A DNA stretch of 64,000 bases from Bacteroidaceae bacterium (GTDB lineage: Bacteria > Bacteroidota > Bacteroidia > Bacteroidales > Bacteroidaceae). The DNA is taken from positions 1 to 64,000 of the forward strand of contig JAGCGS010000013.1 of assembly GCA_017649485.1 (NCBI GenBank). Direction: 5' to 3'. Shown in pieces: positions 8,104-16,762 of the stretch (the stretch's first letter is position 1; every line of letters starts with the position of its first letter). The notes beneath the pieces were generated by a model. That model did not search any database and was not told the origin of the DNA. It saw only the letters and a list, made by a program, of their open reading frames with translations. A program made the position numbers and the translations under genes.

Positions 8104-9657
8104 TTATTTTGCTACTTTCTCCAGACGTTTCATGATAGAGAACATGAACAAAGCGGCCAGGAGACAGAGGATGACGAATACGCTCCAAACAACCCATAGA
8201 GGCAGTGGGCCCCACAGCAGGCCGCCCACCATGACCAGCTGGTTGCCGATGGCGGTTGCCACAAACCAGGCACCCATCATCATACCTTTATACTTAGGAG
8301 GAGCCACCTTGGTGACAAATGAGATACCCATAGGGCTGAGCAGCAGTTCAGCGAAAGTCAATATCAAGTAAGTACCAATCAGCAAGTACGGTGTCTGGTC
8401 AGCCACATGCTTGGCTACTTGATAACCGTCAGGACCTATTTCTGTCTGAGGTTGAGGTAAACCAACAGAGAACGCAGCCAATACCAAGAATGCAAAAGCT
8501 GCAATAATCATACCCCAGGCAATCTTACGAGGAGCACTCGGTGCCTTGCCCTTACGACCCAAATAGGCAAACAAAGCCATACTGAACGGAGTCAATGCTA
8601 CCACATAGAACGGATTGAAATGCTGGAAGATAGGAGCACTTACTGCAACCTCTCCTTCAAGTGTCAAATACTTGCCCACAAGCACGATAATCGCAAATGC
8701 AATGATACCCCAACAGATAGCCTTAGCCTTGCCTGTCTTGGCATCACGCAAAGAGAAGCCCGCATAGATAATCAGGATGATCATCACCAAGTTGAACACA
8801 TCAAACCACATGCTTTCCAAGCCAGAAGAGCTCTGAGCCGTAAACTCGTTGGCGAAGTAAGTCAGAGAAAGACCATTCTGATGGAACGCCATCCAGAAGA
8901 ATACAATCACGGCATAAACCAAAACGAGTGCAATCATGCGCTCCTTTGTCTCTTTGAGACTTAGTTCAGGCACATTCTGCTGAGCAGCAGCAACGGCTCT
9001 CTTGCCGCCTTCCACATGACGGAAGGTAAAGCGGAAAATATAATAAATAAGTATGGAGACAATCAGTGATACGCATGCCACAGCAAACGAGAAATGGTAG
9101 GCATCATTGCCACTGAAACCCAATGAGTTTTCTGCCCATTCCTTAATACCAATGGCTGCTGTAGGTGCAAACAACGCACCGATGTTGATGGCCATGTAGA
9201 ACAATGAAAAACCATCATCGCGCTTGGCAGAATATGCGGGGTCATCGTAGAGATTGCCCACCATCACCTGCAGGTTGCCCTTGAACAAGCCCGTTCCGAA
9301 TCCGATGGCCAACAAGGCCACAATCATGACACCCATAGCCATCATATCTGTCTGACCAGTTGCCGTAACACCACCCAACGGTATTGACAACAGCAAGTAA
9401 CCCAGGAACATGACGATGATGCCTGTGGTTACCATCTTGCCAAAGCCGAACTTGTCGGCAAGCATACCACCAATCAGCGGGAAGAAATAAACAAACATCA
9501 AGAATGAACTGTAGATAGTTCCTGCCACACCGGCACTCAAACCGAAATTGGCTCTCAAGAATAAGGCGAAAACGGCAATCATGGTATAGTAGCCGAATCG
9601 CTCACCTGTGTTGGCTAATGCTAAAGCCCACAGGCCTTTAGGTTGTCCTTCGAACAT
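8104..9657 (-). CDS. POT/PTR2-family proton-dependent oligopeptide transporter
   Basis: Inner-membrane symporter taking up di- and tripeptides with protons; 517 aa, about 14 hydrophobic segments. Family signatures visible: NTGERFGYYTM (variant of ExxERFxYY in which the first Glu is Asn), GGMLADKFGFGKMV, GFGTGLFKGNLQVMVGNLY and FYMAINIGALFAP (PTR2 signature). The C-terminal half has LSPMGISFVTKVAPPKYKGMMMGAWF, also typical. It has its own promoter at 9711-9742, located inside the small ORF upstream. Peptide uptake suits an amino-acid-fermenting Bacteroidales lifestyle, but the actual substrate is inferred. Confidence 0.92.
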   Translation of the reverse strand: MFEGQPKGLWALALANTGERFGYYTMIAVFALFLRANFGLSAGVAGTIYSSFLMFVYFFPLIGGMLADKFGFGKMVTTGIIVMFLGYLLLSIPLGGVTATGQTDMMAMGVMIVALLAIGFGTGLFKGNLQVMVGNLYDDPAYSAKRDDGFSLFYMAINIGALFAPTAAIGIKEWAENSLGFSGNDAYHFSFAVACVSLIVSILIYYIFRFTFRHVEGGKRAVAAAQQNVPELSLKETKERMIALVLVYAVIVFFWMAFHQNGLSLTYFANEFTAQSSSGLESMWFDVFNLVMIILIIYAGFSLRDAKTGKAKAICWGIIAFAIIVLVGKYLTLEGEVAVSAPIFQHFNPFYVVALTPFSMALFAYLGRKGKAPSAPRKIAWGMIIAAFAFLVLAAFSVGLPQPQTEIGPDGYQVAKHVADQTPYLLIGTYLILTFAELLLSPMGISFVTKVAPPKYKGMMMGAWFVATAIGNQLVMVGGLLWGPLPLWVVWSVFVILCLLAALFMFSIMKRLEKVAK

Positions 9658-9673
9658 AGATTAAAAAGTTTAT

Positions 9674-9913
9674 TTAGTTATAATTTATCTTTAAATTATT
9701 GTTGTGAAGGACAAAGATAAATATCTTTTGGAATATTTCAAAATTATTCACACATCTTTCTCTTAAAACTTCGAGATTGGAGCAAACTTTATCAGAGGCG
9801 TTCGTCAAATGCTTATCCTCAGCCTCACTACAGTCATCAAGCACCTCTAAGCCCTCTTCATTGAATATATTGGGTTTCTTCTGCTCAATCTGTTCTGCTG
9901 TTAATGTTGCCAT
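9674..9913 (-). CDS. Small hypothetical protein, doubtful
   Basis: 79 aa starting MATLTAEQIEQKKPNIFNEE, 33 bp after uvrA on the same strand. The N-terminal two thirds are acidic with two Cys (DDC and KVC); the C-terminal end turns hydrophobic and asparagine-rich and looks non-coding. The start resembles that of short leader-like peptides, but there is no GG cleavage site or maturation enzyme nearby. The promoter of the POT transporter (9711-9742) lies inside it, which argues that at least its 3' part is not under strong coding selection. No function can be given. Confidence 0.35.
   Translation of the reverse strand: MATLTAEQIEQKKPNIFNEEGLEVLDDCSEAEDKHLTNASDKVCSNLEVLRERCVNNFEIFQKIFIFVLHNNNLKINYN
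9711..9742 (-). promoter_or_regulatory. Promoter of the POT transporter
   Basis: Minus strand TTTG (9742-9739), 19 bp, TATCTTTGT (9719-9711); a good match to the Bacteroidetes consensus, about 50 bp before the transporter ATG. Confidence 0.65.
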
Positions 9914-9946
9914 GATTTAAAGTTAGTTGATATGCAAATTAAAAGA

Positions 9947-12799
9947 TTAATTATGGCATTTGCAGATGTCCAGCTCTTCACGCAAGAACCTAGGTGTATA
10001 GCCTTGATTGCTCATAGCAACCTCTTCTGGAGTGCCCGTTGAAAGTACTGTTCCACCACCTCGACCACCTTCAGGACCCATATCGATAATATAATCGGCC
10101 ATCTTGATGACATCCATGTTGTGCTCAATCACAACAACTGTATTGCCTTGATCCACCAAGCGGTTAAGTACCCCCATAAGTACCCTTATATCTTCGAAAT
10201 GTAAGCCTGTAGTAGGTTCGTCAAGTATATAAAGCGTCTTGCCGGTGCCTCGCTTGCTCAGCTCTGTGGCCAGTTTCACTCGCTGACTCTCGCCGCCTGA
10301 CAATGTGGTTGAAGATTGACCCAACTTGATATACCCCAAGCCCACATCCTGTATCACCTTTATCTTATTCAGGATATTCGGCACGTTCTCAAAGAACTCA
10401 ACCGCTTGGTTGATAGTCATATCCAGAATATCAGATATACTCTTGCCCTTGAATCTCACCTCTAATGTTTCATGACTGTAGCGCTTCCCGTGACACACCT
10501 CGCAAGGCACATACACATCGGGCAGGAAATTCATCTCGATGGTCTTGTAGCCGTTGCCTTGGCATGCTTCGCAACGTCCCCCTTTCACGTTGAAGGAGAA
10601 ACGTCCTGGCTTATAGCCTCTTATCTTTGCCTCTGGAAGGTCAACAAACAGGTTGCGGATGTCAGTAAAGACATTGGTATATGTAGCCGGATTTGAACGT
10701 GGAGTCCTACCGATAGGCGACTGATCCACATTCACCACCTTATCGATATATTCTATGCCTTCAATGCTGTCGTAAGGCAAGGGGTCTTGCAAAGAACGAT
10801 AGAACTTTTGCGACAGAATGGGTTGTAAGGTTTCATTGACAAGGGTAGATTTTCCACTGCCAGAAACGCCTGTAACACAAATAAGTTTACCCAATGGGAA
10901 AGCCACATCAATGTGTTTCAGGTTATTGCCTGATGCCCCTTTTATCACCAATTGCTTGCCATTGCCAGGCCTTCGTTGTTTAGGTACTTCGATACTTTTC
11001 TCGCCATTGAGGTATTGCGAAGTCAGTGTATGTGTTTGCATCATCTCGCGGGGAGTGCCTTGAAACACCACCTTGCCCCCTAACCTGCCCGCCTTGGGAC
11101 CTAAATCCACCACATAGTCGGCTGCCAGCATCATGTCTTTGTCGTGCTCTACCACAATCACGGTATTACCCAAATCCCTCAACTCCTTCAATGAACTGAT
11201 AAGACGTTGGTTATCACGCTGATGCAAGCCAATACTCGGCTCATCAAGGATATAGAGCACATTAACCAACTGCGAGCCAATCTGTGTGGCAAGCCTGATG
11301 CGTTGGCTCTCACCACCCGACAAACTGGCTGCAGAACGATCCAACGAGAGGTATTCCAATCCTACATCCAACAAGAACTTCAGGCGGGTGCGTATTTCTT
11401 TAAGTATCTCTGAGGCAATGATACTCTGTTTGTGCGACAAAAACGGATTCACTTGTTGCATCCATTCATACAACTCGCTGATATCCATACAAGAAAGTTC
11501 ATAGATATTTTTGTCGTGCAAACGATAAGAAAGGGCTATCTTGTTCAGTTTTGCCCCTCCACACTCTGGGCATGCAGTTGTCTTGGCAAACTGTTCTGCC
11601 CATTTCTGTTCACTGGCAGAAACATCGCTTTGTTGCAACATTTGAATGTATTTCACCACACCTTCAAAGTTCATGAAATAGTCAGATGAAGTCCCTATCA
11701 GTGAACTCTTTATCTTGATGCGTTCAGATGTGCCATAAAGTATCTCGTCAATGGTTTCATCTGTCAACTCACTGATGGGAGTATCAAGACTATAGTCGTT
11801 CTTCTCAAGCACCGCTTCCACTTGCCAGAACACCATACTATTCTTGTACCTGCCTAAAGGAACAATGCCACCTTCCCTAACGGAAAGGCTTCTATCTGGT
11901 ATCACTTTGCTAATGTCAATTTGATTCACTACCCCCAAGCCTTTGCACTTAGGACATGCACCTTGCGGGGAGTTAAATGAGAAGCTATGTGGGGCAGGTT
12001 CGGGATACGACAAGCCTGATACAGGATCCATCAGGAGCTTACTGTAATGCTTAATCTTGTTGGTTTCTGAATCAAGTATAAGCATTAATCCATTACCTTG
12101 TTGCATGGCGTTGTTAACGCTATTCTTTAATCTGACATCATCCTTGTCAGCCACCCTCAACTTATCGATTACCACCTCGATATCGTGGTTCTTGTAGCGA
12201 TCCACCTTCATGCCCTGCACCGTTTCCTTTATCTCTCCATCCACACGCACATTCAGGAATCCTTTCTTGCGTATGGTTTCAAATAATTCACGATAATGAC
12301 CCTTTCGGCTTTTCACTAACGGTGCCAAAATATAGATGCGACGACCCTTGTAATCATTCAGTATCAAGTCGAGTATCTGCTCCTCAGTATATTTCACCAT
12401 CTTTTCACCTGTGAGATAGGAATATGCTTCACCAGCACGAGCAAAGAGTAATCGCATATAGTCATAAATCTCTGTGGTGGTACCCACAGTAGAACGGGGA
12501 TTTTTGTTGGTAGTTTTCTGCTCGATGGATATCACAGGGCTCAACCCCGTGATTTTATCAACATCAGGACGGCTTAAATTCCCCAAGAAATTGCGAGCGT
12601 ATGCAGAAAAAGTCTCAATGTAACGACGTTGCCCTTCGGCATAAATCGTATCGAATGCTAACGACGATTTGCCGCTGCCACTCAATCCTGTCATCACAGT
12701 TAAACTCCCCCTTGGAATGATGGCGTCGATGTTCTTCAGATTGTGAACTCGCGCCCCATATACATATATTTTCTCTGTCTCTTCATTCATAATTTCCAT
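9947..12799 (-). CDS. uvrA: Excinuclease ABC subunit A
   Basis: DNA-damage recognition ATPase of nucleotide excision repair. Up to 950 aa, full length. First ABC module: Walker A GLSGSGKSS near residue 40, signature LSGGESQR near 500; second: GVSGSGKST near 650, signature LSGGESQR near 850. Zinc modules are seen as CPKCKGLG and CEACQGNG...CEVCHGKRY. Two in-frame ATGs are possible, 12799 and 12790 (MNEETEKIY). The promoter -7 box ends at 12808, so the first ATG would give an almost leaderless mRNA and the second a 17-bp spacing. Many Bacteroidales carry two uvrA paralogs; only this one is in the window. Confidence 0.96.
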   Translation of the reverse strand: MEIMNEETEKIYVYGARVHNLKNIDAIIPRGSLTVMTGLSGSGKSSLAFDTIYAEGQRRYIETFSAYARNFLGNLSRPDVDKITGLSPVISIEQKTTNKNPRSTVGTTTEIYDYMRLLFARAGEAYSYLTGEKMVKYTEEQILDLILNDYKGRRIYILAPLVKSRKGHYRELFETIRKKGFLNVRVDGEIKETVQGMKVDRYKNHDIEVVIDKLRVADKDDVRLKNSVNNAMQQGNGLMLILDSETNKIKHYSKLLMDPVSGLSYPEPAPHSFSFNSPQGACPKCKGLGVVNQIDISKVIPDRSLSVREGGIVPLGRYKNSMVFWQVEAVLEKNDYSLDTPISELTDETIDEILYGTSERIKIKSSLIGTSSDYFMNFEGVVKYIQMLQQSDVSASEQKWAEQFAKTTACPECGGAKLNKIALSYRLHDKNIYELSCMDISELYEWMQQVNPFLSHKQSIIASEILKEIRTRLKFLLDVGLEYLSLDRSAASLSGGESQRIRLATQIGSQLVNVLYILDEPSIGLHQRDNQRLISSLKELRDLGNTVIVVEHDKDMMLAADYVVDLGPKAGRLGGKVVFQGTPREMMQTHTLTSQYLNGEKSIEVPKQRRPGNGKQLVIKGASGNNLKHIDVAFPLGKLICVTGVSGSGKSTLVNETLQPILSQKFYRSLQDPLPYDSIEGIEYIDKVVNVDQSPIGRTPRSNPATYTNVFTDIRNLFVDLPEAKIRGYKPGRFSFNVKGGRCEACQGNGYKTIEMNFLPDVYVPCEVCHGKRYSHETLEVRFKGKSISDILDMTINQAVEFFENVPNILNKIKVIQDVGLGYIKLGQSSTTLSGGESQRVKLATELSKRGTGKTLYILDEPTTGLHFEDIRVLMGVLNRLVDQGNTVVVIEHNMDVIKMADYIIDMGPEGGRGGGTVLSTGTPEEVAMSNQGYTPRFLREELDICKCHN

Positions 12800-12807
12800 T
12801 TTAAATT

Positions 12808-12840
12808 ACAAAAATAAAAGAAAAGTATGGCAAAAACAAA
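12808..12840 (-). promoter_or_regulatory. uvrA promoter
   Basis: Minus strand TTTG (12840-12837), 20 bp, TATTTTTGT (12816-12808). Ends 8 bp before ATG 12799. Confidence 0.6.
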
Positions 12841-12867
12841 GCCGACCACAAAAAAGTGTGCCTTTTG

Positions 12868-12900
12868 TTGAAATAATTCAATTAAAAAAAGTATTTTTGC
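12868..12900 (+). promoter_or_regulatory. Promoter of the LysM-PorT-recombinase operon
   Basis: TTG (12868-12870), 21 bp, TATTTTTGC (12892-12900), about 50 bp before ATG 12950. The leader contains a small 6-bp stem (12902-12907 with 12917-12922). Confidence 0.55.
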
Positions 12901-12949
12901 ATCAAGGAAATTTATGCCTTGACGTAAAAAGTAATAAAAACACAGAGAA

Positions 12950-14773
12950 ATGAAGATTTTAAGCAAAATTTGCCTCATATTCCTGATAGCTTCTTTCATG
13001 GTAATTAATGCCAAAGCACAGGAAAACCAGACATACATTATTCACACTATCGAGAAGGGGCAGAGCCTCTACTCTATCGCTAATATGTATAGTACCACTG
13101 TCGATGCTATCGTTAAGCTGAACCCCGGTAGCGAACAGGTAATCGTAGAGGGTAAACAACTGAAGGTGCCTCGTCCAGATACCGTGACAGATCAAGGAAC
13201 ATTCCACACCATTCAACAAGGCGAGACGTTATATGGTTTGTCTCAGAAATATAAGGTATCAGTGAAGTCTATCTTGAACGCTAACCCCGGCCTAAATGAA
13301 AAGAATTTCCGCTACGGTCAAGTTGTGAATATCCCTAAAGATGACGGTAGTGCTGCTACAGAAACTCCTGTTCAGCAAGAGCAATCTGCTCAACCAGAGG
13401 AGCCAAAAGCTCAGCAGGGTATTCCAGGACCTGTACAGAGCCGATGCAAGGAGATGCACAAAGTGGCTCGTAAAGAAACGATTTACAGCATCGCCCGCAT
13501 GTATGGCATCACTGAACAGGAATTGTTGGAAGCTAACCCAGAAATCAGCGATGCTAAGAAACTGAAGAGAGGCAAATTACTTTGCATTCCATATCCTAAG
13601 ACTCAGCAAACTGAGCAACCCAAAGAGGTGAAGGAACCCACAAATGCTGAGCTTTTCGACCAGAATAAGGTAATTGACCATAATATCAGTGTCATTAAGG
13701 CGGCAGTTGTTCTACCCCTTCTGCCTGGAGATCAGGGTAATGCCGAGAGTGCCCGCATGTTGGAATATTACCAAGGCTTCCTCATGGCAGTTGACAGCTT
13801 GAAACGTACTGGTTCATCAATCGACCTATACACTTATGATTCAGGTGCTACTGTGGCTTCAGTCAATGCCATTTTGGCTAAGCCAGAGATGCAGCGCATG
13901 GATATCATCTTTGGTCCTCTTTATACGGAACAGATAAAGCCGATGGCAGACTTTGCCACCAAGCATCACATCCGTTTGGTAATTCCGTTTACCAGTCGCG
14001 ACAATACTGTGTATCGCAATCCTGACATTTATCAGATTAATACACCTCAGTCCTATCTCTATTCAGAGGTTTACGATCACTTTACCCGTCAGTTCCCGAA
14101 ATCGCATGTCATCTTCCTCAACGCCAAGGCTGGTGCAGAAGAAAAGGCCGATTTCATCAAAGGTTTCCAAGAGGAGTTAAAAAACAAGCAGATTCCGTTT
14201 ACTAACCTCAGCGAGGATGCTACCTCTCAACAAATGCAGGCAGCTTTACAAAAAGATAAAGCTAATATCTTTGTACCCACATCAGGAAGTAATACGGTAC
14301 TAATCAAGACTTTGCCTCAACTTAGTTCCATGGTTGGCGACTCTCTGTACAAAGAAAAAATCAATGCGGAGGTACATTTGTTTGGATATCCTGAATGGCA
14401 AACCTACACAAAAGATCATCTGTCAGCATTCTTCGAGCTGGATACTTATTTCTATACATCGTTCTATACCAACAACTTGTTGGTGGCTCCTCGCAGTTTT
14501 TCTACCAACTTCCGCCGGTGGTATGGTAAAGACATGGAAGAGCGTTATCCAAAATACGGCATGTTAGGTTTCGATACGGGCTTCTTCTTCCTGAAGGGCT
14601 TGTCTCGTTACGGCTCAGGCTTGGAGAATAACCTCGACAAGATGAATCTCACGCCTATCCAAACGGGCTTTAAGTTCCAACGTGTTAACAATTGGGGTGG
14701 CTTTATAAATAAAAAGGTGTTCTTCGTGAGGTTTACTCCAAAGTATGAACTCTTTAAACTTGATTTCGATTGA
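12950..14773 (+). CDS. Triple-LysM protein fused to a periplasmic-binding-protein-like domain
   Basis: 607 aa, exported: signal peptide residues 1-23 (cut after AKA). Three LysM peptidoglycan-binding repeats follow (about 27-72, 84-131, 166-212), each with the Y-x-I-A-x-x-Y and NP pattern. Residues about 245-605 resemble the type-1 periplasmic ligand-binding fold of ABC amino-acid receptors (AAVVLPLLPGD, YYQGFLMAVDSLKRTG, IFGPLYTEQIKPMADFA). No ABC permease or ATPase lies nearby, so transport is unlikely; anchoring to peptidoglycan and binding a ligand or partner is more plausible. First gene of a trio with a PorT-like barrel (TGATG stop/start overlap) and a recombinase-like gene. Confidence 0.85.
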   Translation: MKILSKICLIFLIASFMVINAKAQENQTYIIHTIEKGQSLYSIANMYSTTVDAIVKLNPGSEQVIVEGKQLKVPRPDTVTDQGTFHTIQQGETLYGLSQKYKVSVKSILNANPGLNEKNFRYGQVVNIPKDDGSAATETPVQQEQSAQPEEPKAQQGIPGPVQSRCKEMHKVARKETIYSIARMYGITEQELLEANPEISDAKKLKRGKLLCIPYPKTQQTEQPKEVKEPTNAELFDQNKVIDHNISVIKAAVVLPLLPGDQGNAESARMLEYYQGFLMAVDSLKRTGSSIDLYTYDSGATVASVNAILAKPEMQRMDIIFGPLYTEQIKPMADFATKHHIRLVIPFTSRDNTVYRNPDIYQINTPQSYLYSEVYDHFTRQFPKSHVIFLNAKAGAEEKADFIKGFQEELKNKQIPFTNLSEDATSQQMQAALQKDKANIFVPTSGSNTVLIKTLPQLSSMVGDSLYKEKINAEVHLFGYPEWQTYTKDHLSAFFELDTYFYTSFYTNNLLVAPRSFSTNFRRWYGKDMEERYPKYGMLGFDTGFFFLKGLSRYGSGLENNLDKMNLTPIQTGFKFQRVNNWGGFINKKVFFVRFTPKYELFKLDFD

Positions 14774-15459
14774 TGAGGTGGCTTCGTTGCATAGTGTTTA
14801 GTTGCCTGATGGTTTTTACAGCTATCAGTGCAACAGCGCAGGTGGGCGATTTGATGCATAATTTCTCTATCGGTGTCAATGCAGGTGTCAACTTGACCAG
14901 TGCAGAGTTTAGCCCTACCGTTCGTCAGAACCAATTGACTGGCATGGTGTTTGGTGTGACTGGCCGTTATATTTCCGAGAAATATTTCGGCATGACCTGC
15001 GGTGTGCGTTTAGAGGTTAATTATTCTCAGCATGGATGGAAGGAGTTTGTTGAAGGCTTTGACGATCTGCAGTTTCAGCGCAAGTTGAATTATATCGACA
15101 TACCATTCCTGGCTCATTTGGGTTTCGGCAAGAAGAAATTCCAGTTCTTCATCGATGGCGGCCCGCAGATTGGCTTCTACATGAGTGATAGCAGTAAAAT
15201 TGGAGGCGATTGGGAGAGTATGTCAGGTGTGATTGTAGAACAGCATACGCTGGACGTGAAGCACAAATTCGACTATGGTATTGCAGGTGGCATTGGCTTT
15301 GAGTTGAAGACCCGCAAAGCAGGCAATTTCCTGTTGGAAGGGAGATATTACTATGCTTTATCCGACTTCTTCGGCAACGAGAAACAGGATTATTTCGGGC
15401 GTTCAGCTAACACCACCATCAGCATCAAGCTTACCTATTTATATGATATAACTAAATAA
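14773..15459 (+). CDS. PorT-like outer-membrane beta-barrel protein
   Basis: 228 aa, PF13568-type barrel as in PorT. Signal peptide about 1-23 (ends ATA or SATAQ), then alternating beta strands such as FSIGVNAGVNL, CGVRLEVNYSQHGW, YIDIPFLAHLGFG, FFIDGGPQIGFYM and a C-terminal TISIKLTYLYD strand. In Porphyromonas PorT is needed for type IX secretion, but the family is broad and the assignment to that system is not shown here. The ATG at 14773 overlaps the upstream stop codon, so translation is likely coupled to the LysM protein; a physical link between barrel and peptidoglycan is a reasonable inference. Confidence 0.82.
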   Translation: MRWLRCIVFSCLMVFTAISATAQVGDLMHNFSIGVNAGVNLTSAEFSPTVRQNQLTGMVFGVTGRYISEKYFGMTCGVRLEVNYSQHGWKEFVEGFDDLQFQRKLNYIDIPFLAHLGFGKKKFQFFIDGGPQIGFYMSDSSKIGGDWESMSGVIVEQHTLDVKHKFDYGIAGGIGFELKTRKAGNFLLEGRYYYALSDFFGNEKQDYFGRSANTTISIKLTYLYDITK

Positions 15460-15467
15460 TTCAGGTT

Positions 15468-16148
15468 ATGAAGATTGGGTATGCATTCAGAAGCAGGGTT
15501 GAGCCTTTGTTAGATGAACAAATCAATAGGCTGGAAGAATCGGGATGTGAGAAGATATATCACGAGGTGCTTTCTGGTGTACGTGCTCAAAGACCAGTCT
15601 TAAAGAAATGCCTTGACAATCTACGTGCCGGTGACACACTTATCGTTTGTCGTGTGGATCGCATAGGAAGCTCTATCGAGCAGGTGTTGCAATTGCTCAA
15701 TGAGCTGTATGCCATGGATGTTACCTTTATTTCATTAGATGATAACTTTAATACAAACGGCCTGACAGGACAGGTGCTAAGCCACCTTTCCCAAGTACTC
15801 ATGACACTCAAAAAAGACGTGTTTATTTCTCGAGTGCACGAAGGTCGCAAAGAGGCAGAAAACAGAGGAGTTCTGTTTGGCAGAAAAAAGGGAGGTGTAA
15901 ACAAGCGCAACAAGAACAAGCCACAACTTTGTCGCCAACTCTACGACAACGGCTTGCCCATTAGTCGCATCATGACTTTGCTCAACATCCGCAGCTACTC
16001 CACTGTTTATCGTTATCTCCGTGAGACAGGTCCCTACCCTACAGTTGTTAAGGAAGATACTGTCAAGCCGACCAAACTGTCAAAGAAGGAGTTGCAAAAG
16101 CTCAAGAAAGAAGCTTATGACAACAGTCATCAACTCGACTTATTTTAA
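15468..16148 (+). CDS. Serine-recombinase-like protein with degraded active site
   Basis: 226 aa. Resolvase/invertase fold: GYAFRSR, GDTLIVCRVDRIGSS, HEGRKEAENRGVLFGRKKG and a C-terminal helix-turn-helix (LPISRIMTLLNIRSYSTVYRYL). Compared with gamma-delta resolvase the nucleophile Ser is kept (S9), as are R42, D64, R65 and R122, but R8 is F7, R71 is S68 and E118-R119 are Lys-Lys (115-116). Strand exchange is therefore doubtful and a DNA-binding or regulatory role is possible. It starts 8 bp after the PorT-like gene, so it seems a stable member of this operon and not a mobile element; no invertible repeats are seen beside it. About 50 basic C-terminal residues extend beyond the HTH. Confidence 0.78.
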   Translation: MKIGYAFRSRVEPLLDEQINRLEESGCEKIYHEVLSGVRAQRPVLKKCLDNLRAGDTLIVCRVDRIGSSIEQVLQLLNELYAMDVTFISLDDNFNTNGLTGQVLSHLSQVLMTLKKDVFISRVHEGRKEAENRGVLFGRKKGGVNKRNKNKPQLCRQLYDNGLPISRIMTLLNIRSYSTVYRYLRETGPYPTVVKEDTVKPTKLSKKELQKLKKEAYDNSHQLDLF

Positions 16149-16407
16149 ATAGTTAATCTTTGATCTCATCATGCCTAAGTTTTGCCTCTGTGTCCAATAA
16201 TATGTAGAAAACGGTAAAAACAACAATATCCCTCTCATAAAAAACTGACCTACTGACATGGCACCATATTTGTAATCGTCCCCAAACTTTTTCTGCTTTT
16301 CTTTGCATTGTATCATTAATAATTCCTATCTTTGCTGAACATAAAGTGTTGATTTCTGAACGACAAGTAGATACGAGAGATGAAAGGAATAATAAAGAAC
16401 AAACTCT
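16149..16407. other. Intergenic stretch with the promoter of a small gene
   Basis: No gene is seen. The only clear signal is a promoter: TTTG (16302-16305), 21 bp, TATCTTTGC (16327-16335), which leads to the small ORF at 16408. No terminator with a T-run is visible after the recombinase-like gene. Confidence 0.55.
16302..16335 (+). promoter_or_regulatory. Promoter of the 55-aa membrane peptide
   Basis: TTTG (16302-16305), 21 bp, TATCTTTGC (16327-16335); expected leader of about 65-70 nt before ATG 16408. Confidence 0.6.
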
Positions 16408-16575
16408 ATGAAGATTACTGAAAAGCTGCCTGATGGCAGTTACATAACATACGAAAATATGCCGGAGTATATGACTGGCTGCATCTATAAGTATTTTGGA
16501 TGCTCAGGCTGTCTTATTGTTATTCTGCTCATAATAGGTGCTGTGGTTGAGTTCTTTTCCTTATTCTCTTCTTGA
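16408..16575 (+). CDS. Small membrane peptide (55 aa)
   Basis: A short reading frame, MKITEKLPDGSYITYENMPE..., with a soluble N-terminal half of about 30 residues, a Cys-rich turn (C24, C32, C35) and one transmembrane segment (about 33-50, LIVILLIIGAVVEFF). It is supported by a consensus promoter 70 bp upstream and a plausible protein-like composition. No family is recognised. It lies alone between the recombinase-like gene and a membrane protein on the same strand. Possible roles such as a small regulator or toxin-like peptide cannot be told from sequence. Confidence 0.5.
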   Translation: MKITEKLPDGSYITYENMPEYMTGCIYKYFGCSGCLIVILLIIGAVVEFFSLFSS

Positions 16576-16686
16576 AAGTGATGAAACATCGCAAACTACC
16601 CCTCATAGCTCATGTCTGATACATAGCAATCACTTAACGAGGAATTTATTATTATGTTAAATAAGCATAATCTGCTGTCTTTTTTG

Positions 16687-16695
16687 TATCTTTGC
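16687..16695 (+). promoter_or_regulatory. -7 box of the membrane protein gene
   Basis: TATCTTTGC at 16687-16695, 67 bp before ATG 16763; no convincing -33 element. Confidence 0.45.
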
Positions 16696-16762
16696 CTCCG
16701 AAAATAAACAACAAGCTTAGGGAGACTTATTCCCAAAGGCATGACATCAAAAAAGAACAAAA

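Noticed and set aside
12787-13038. 83-aa minus-strand frame upstream of uvrA
   Set aside because: It overlaps the signal peptide of the LysM protein on the other strand and both promoters; a shadow frame.
15468-16148. An invertible DNA switch controlled by the recombinase-like gene
   Set aside because: No pair of inverted repeats flanking a promoter is seen near it; the palindromes at 17.5 kb are 67 bp apart inside another element.
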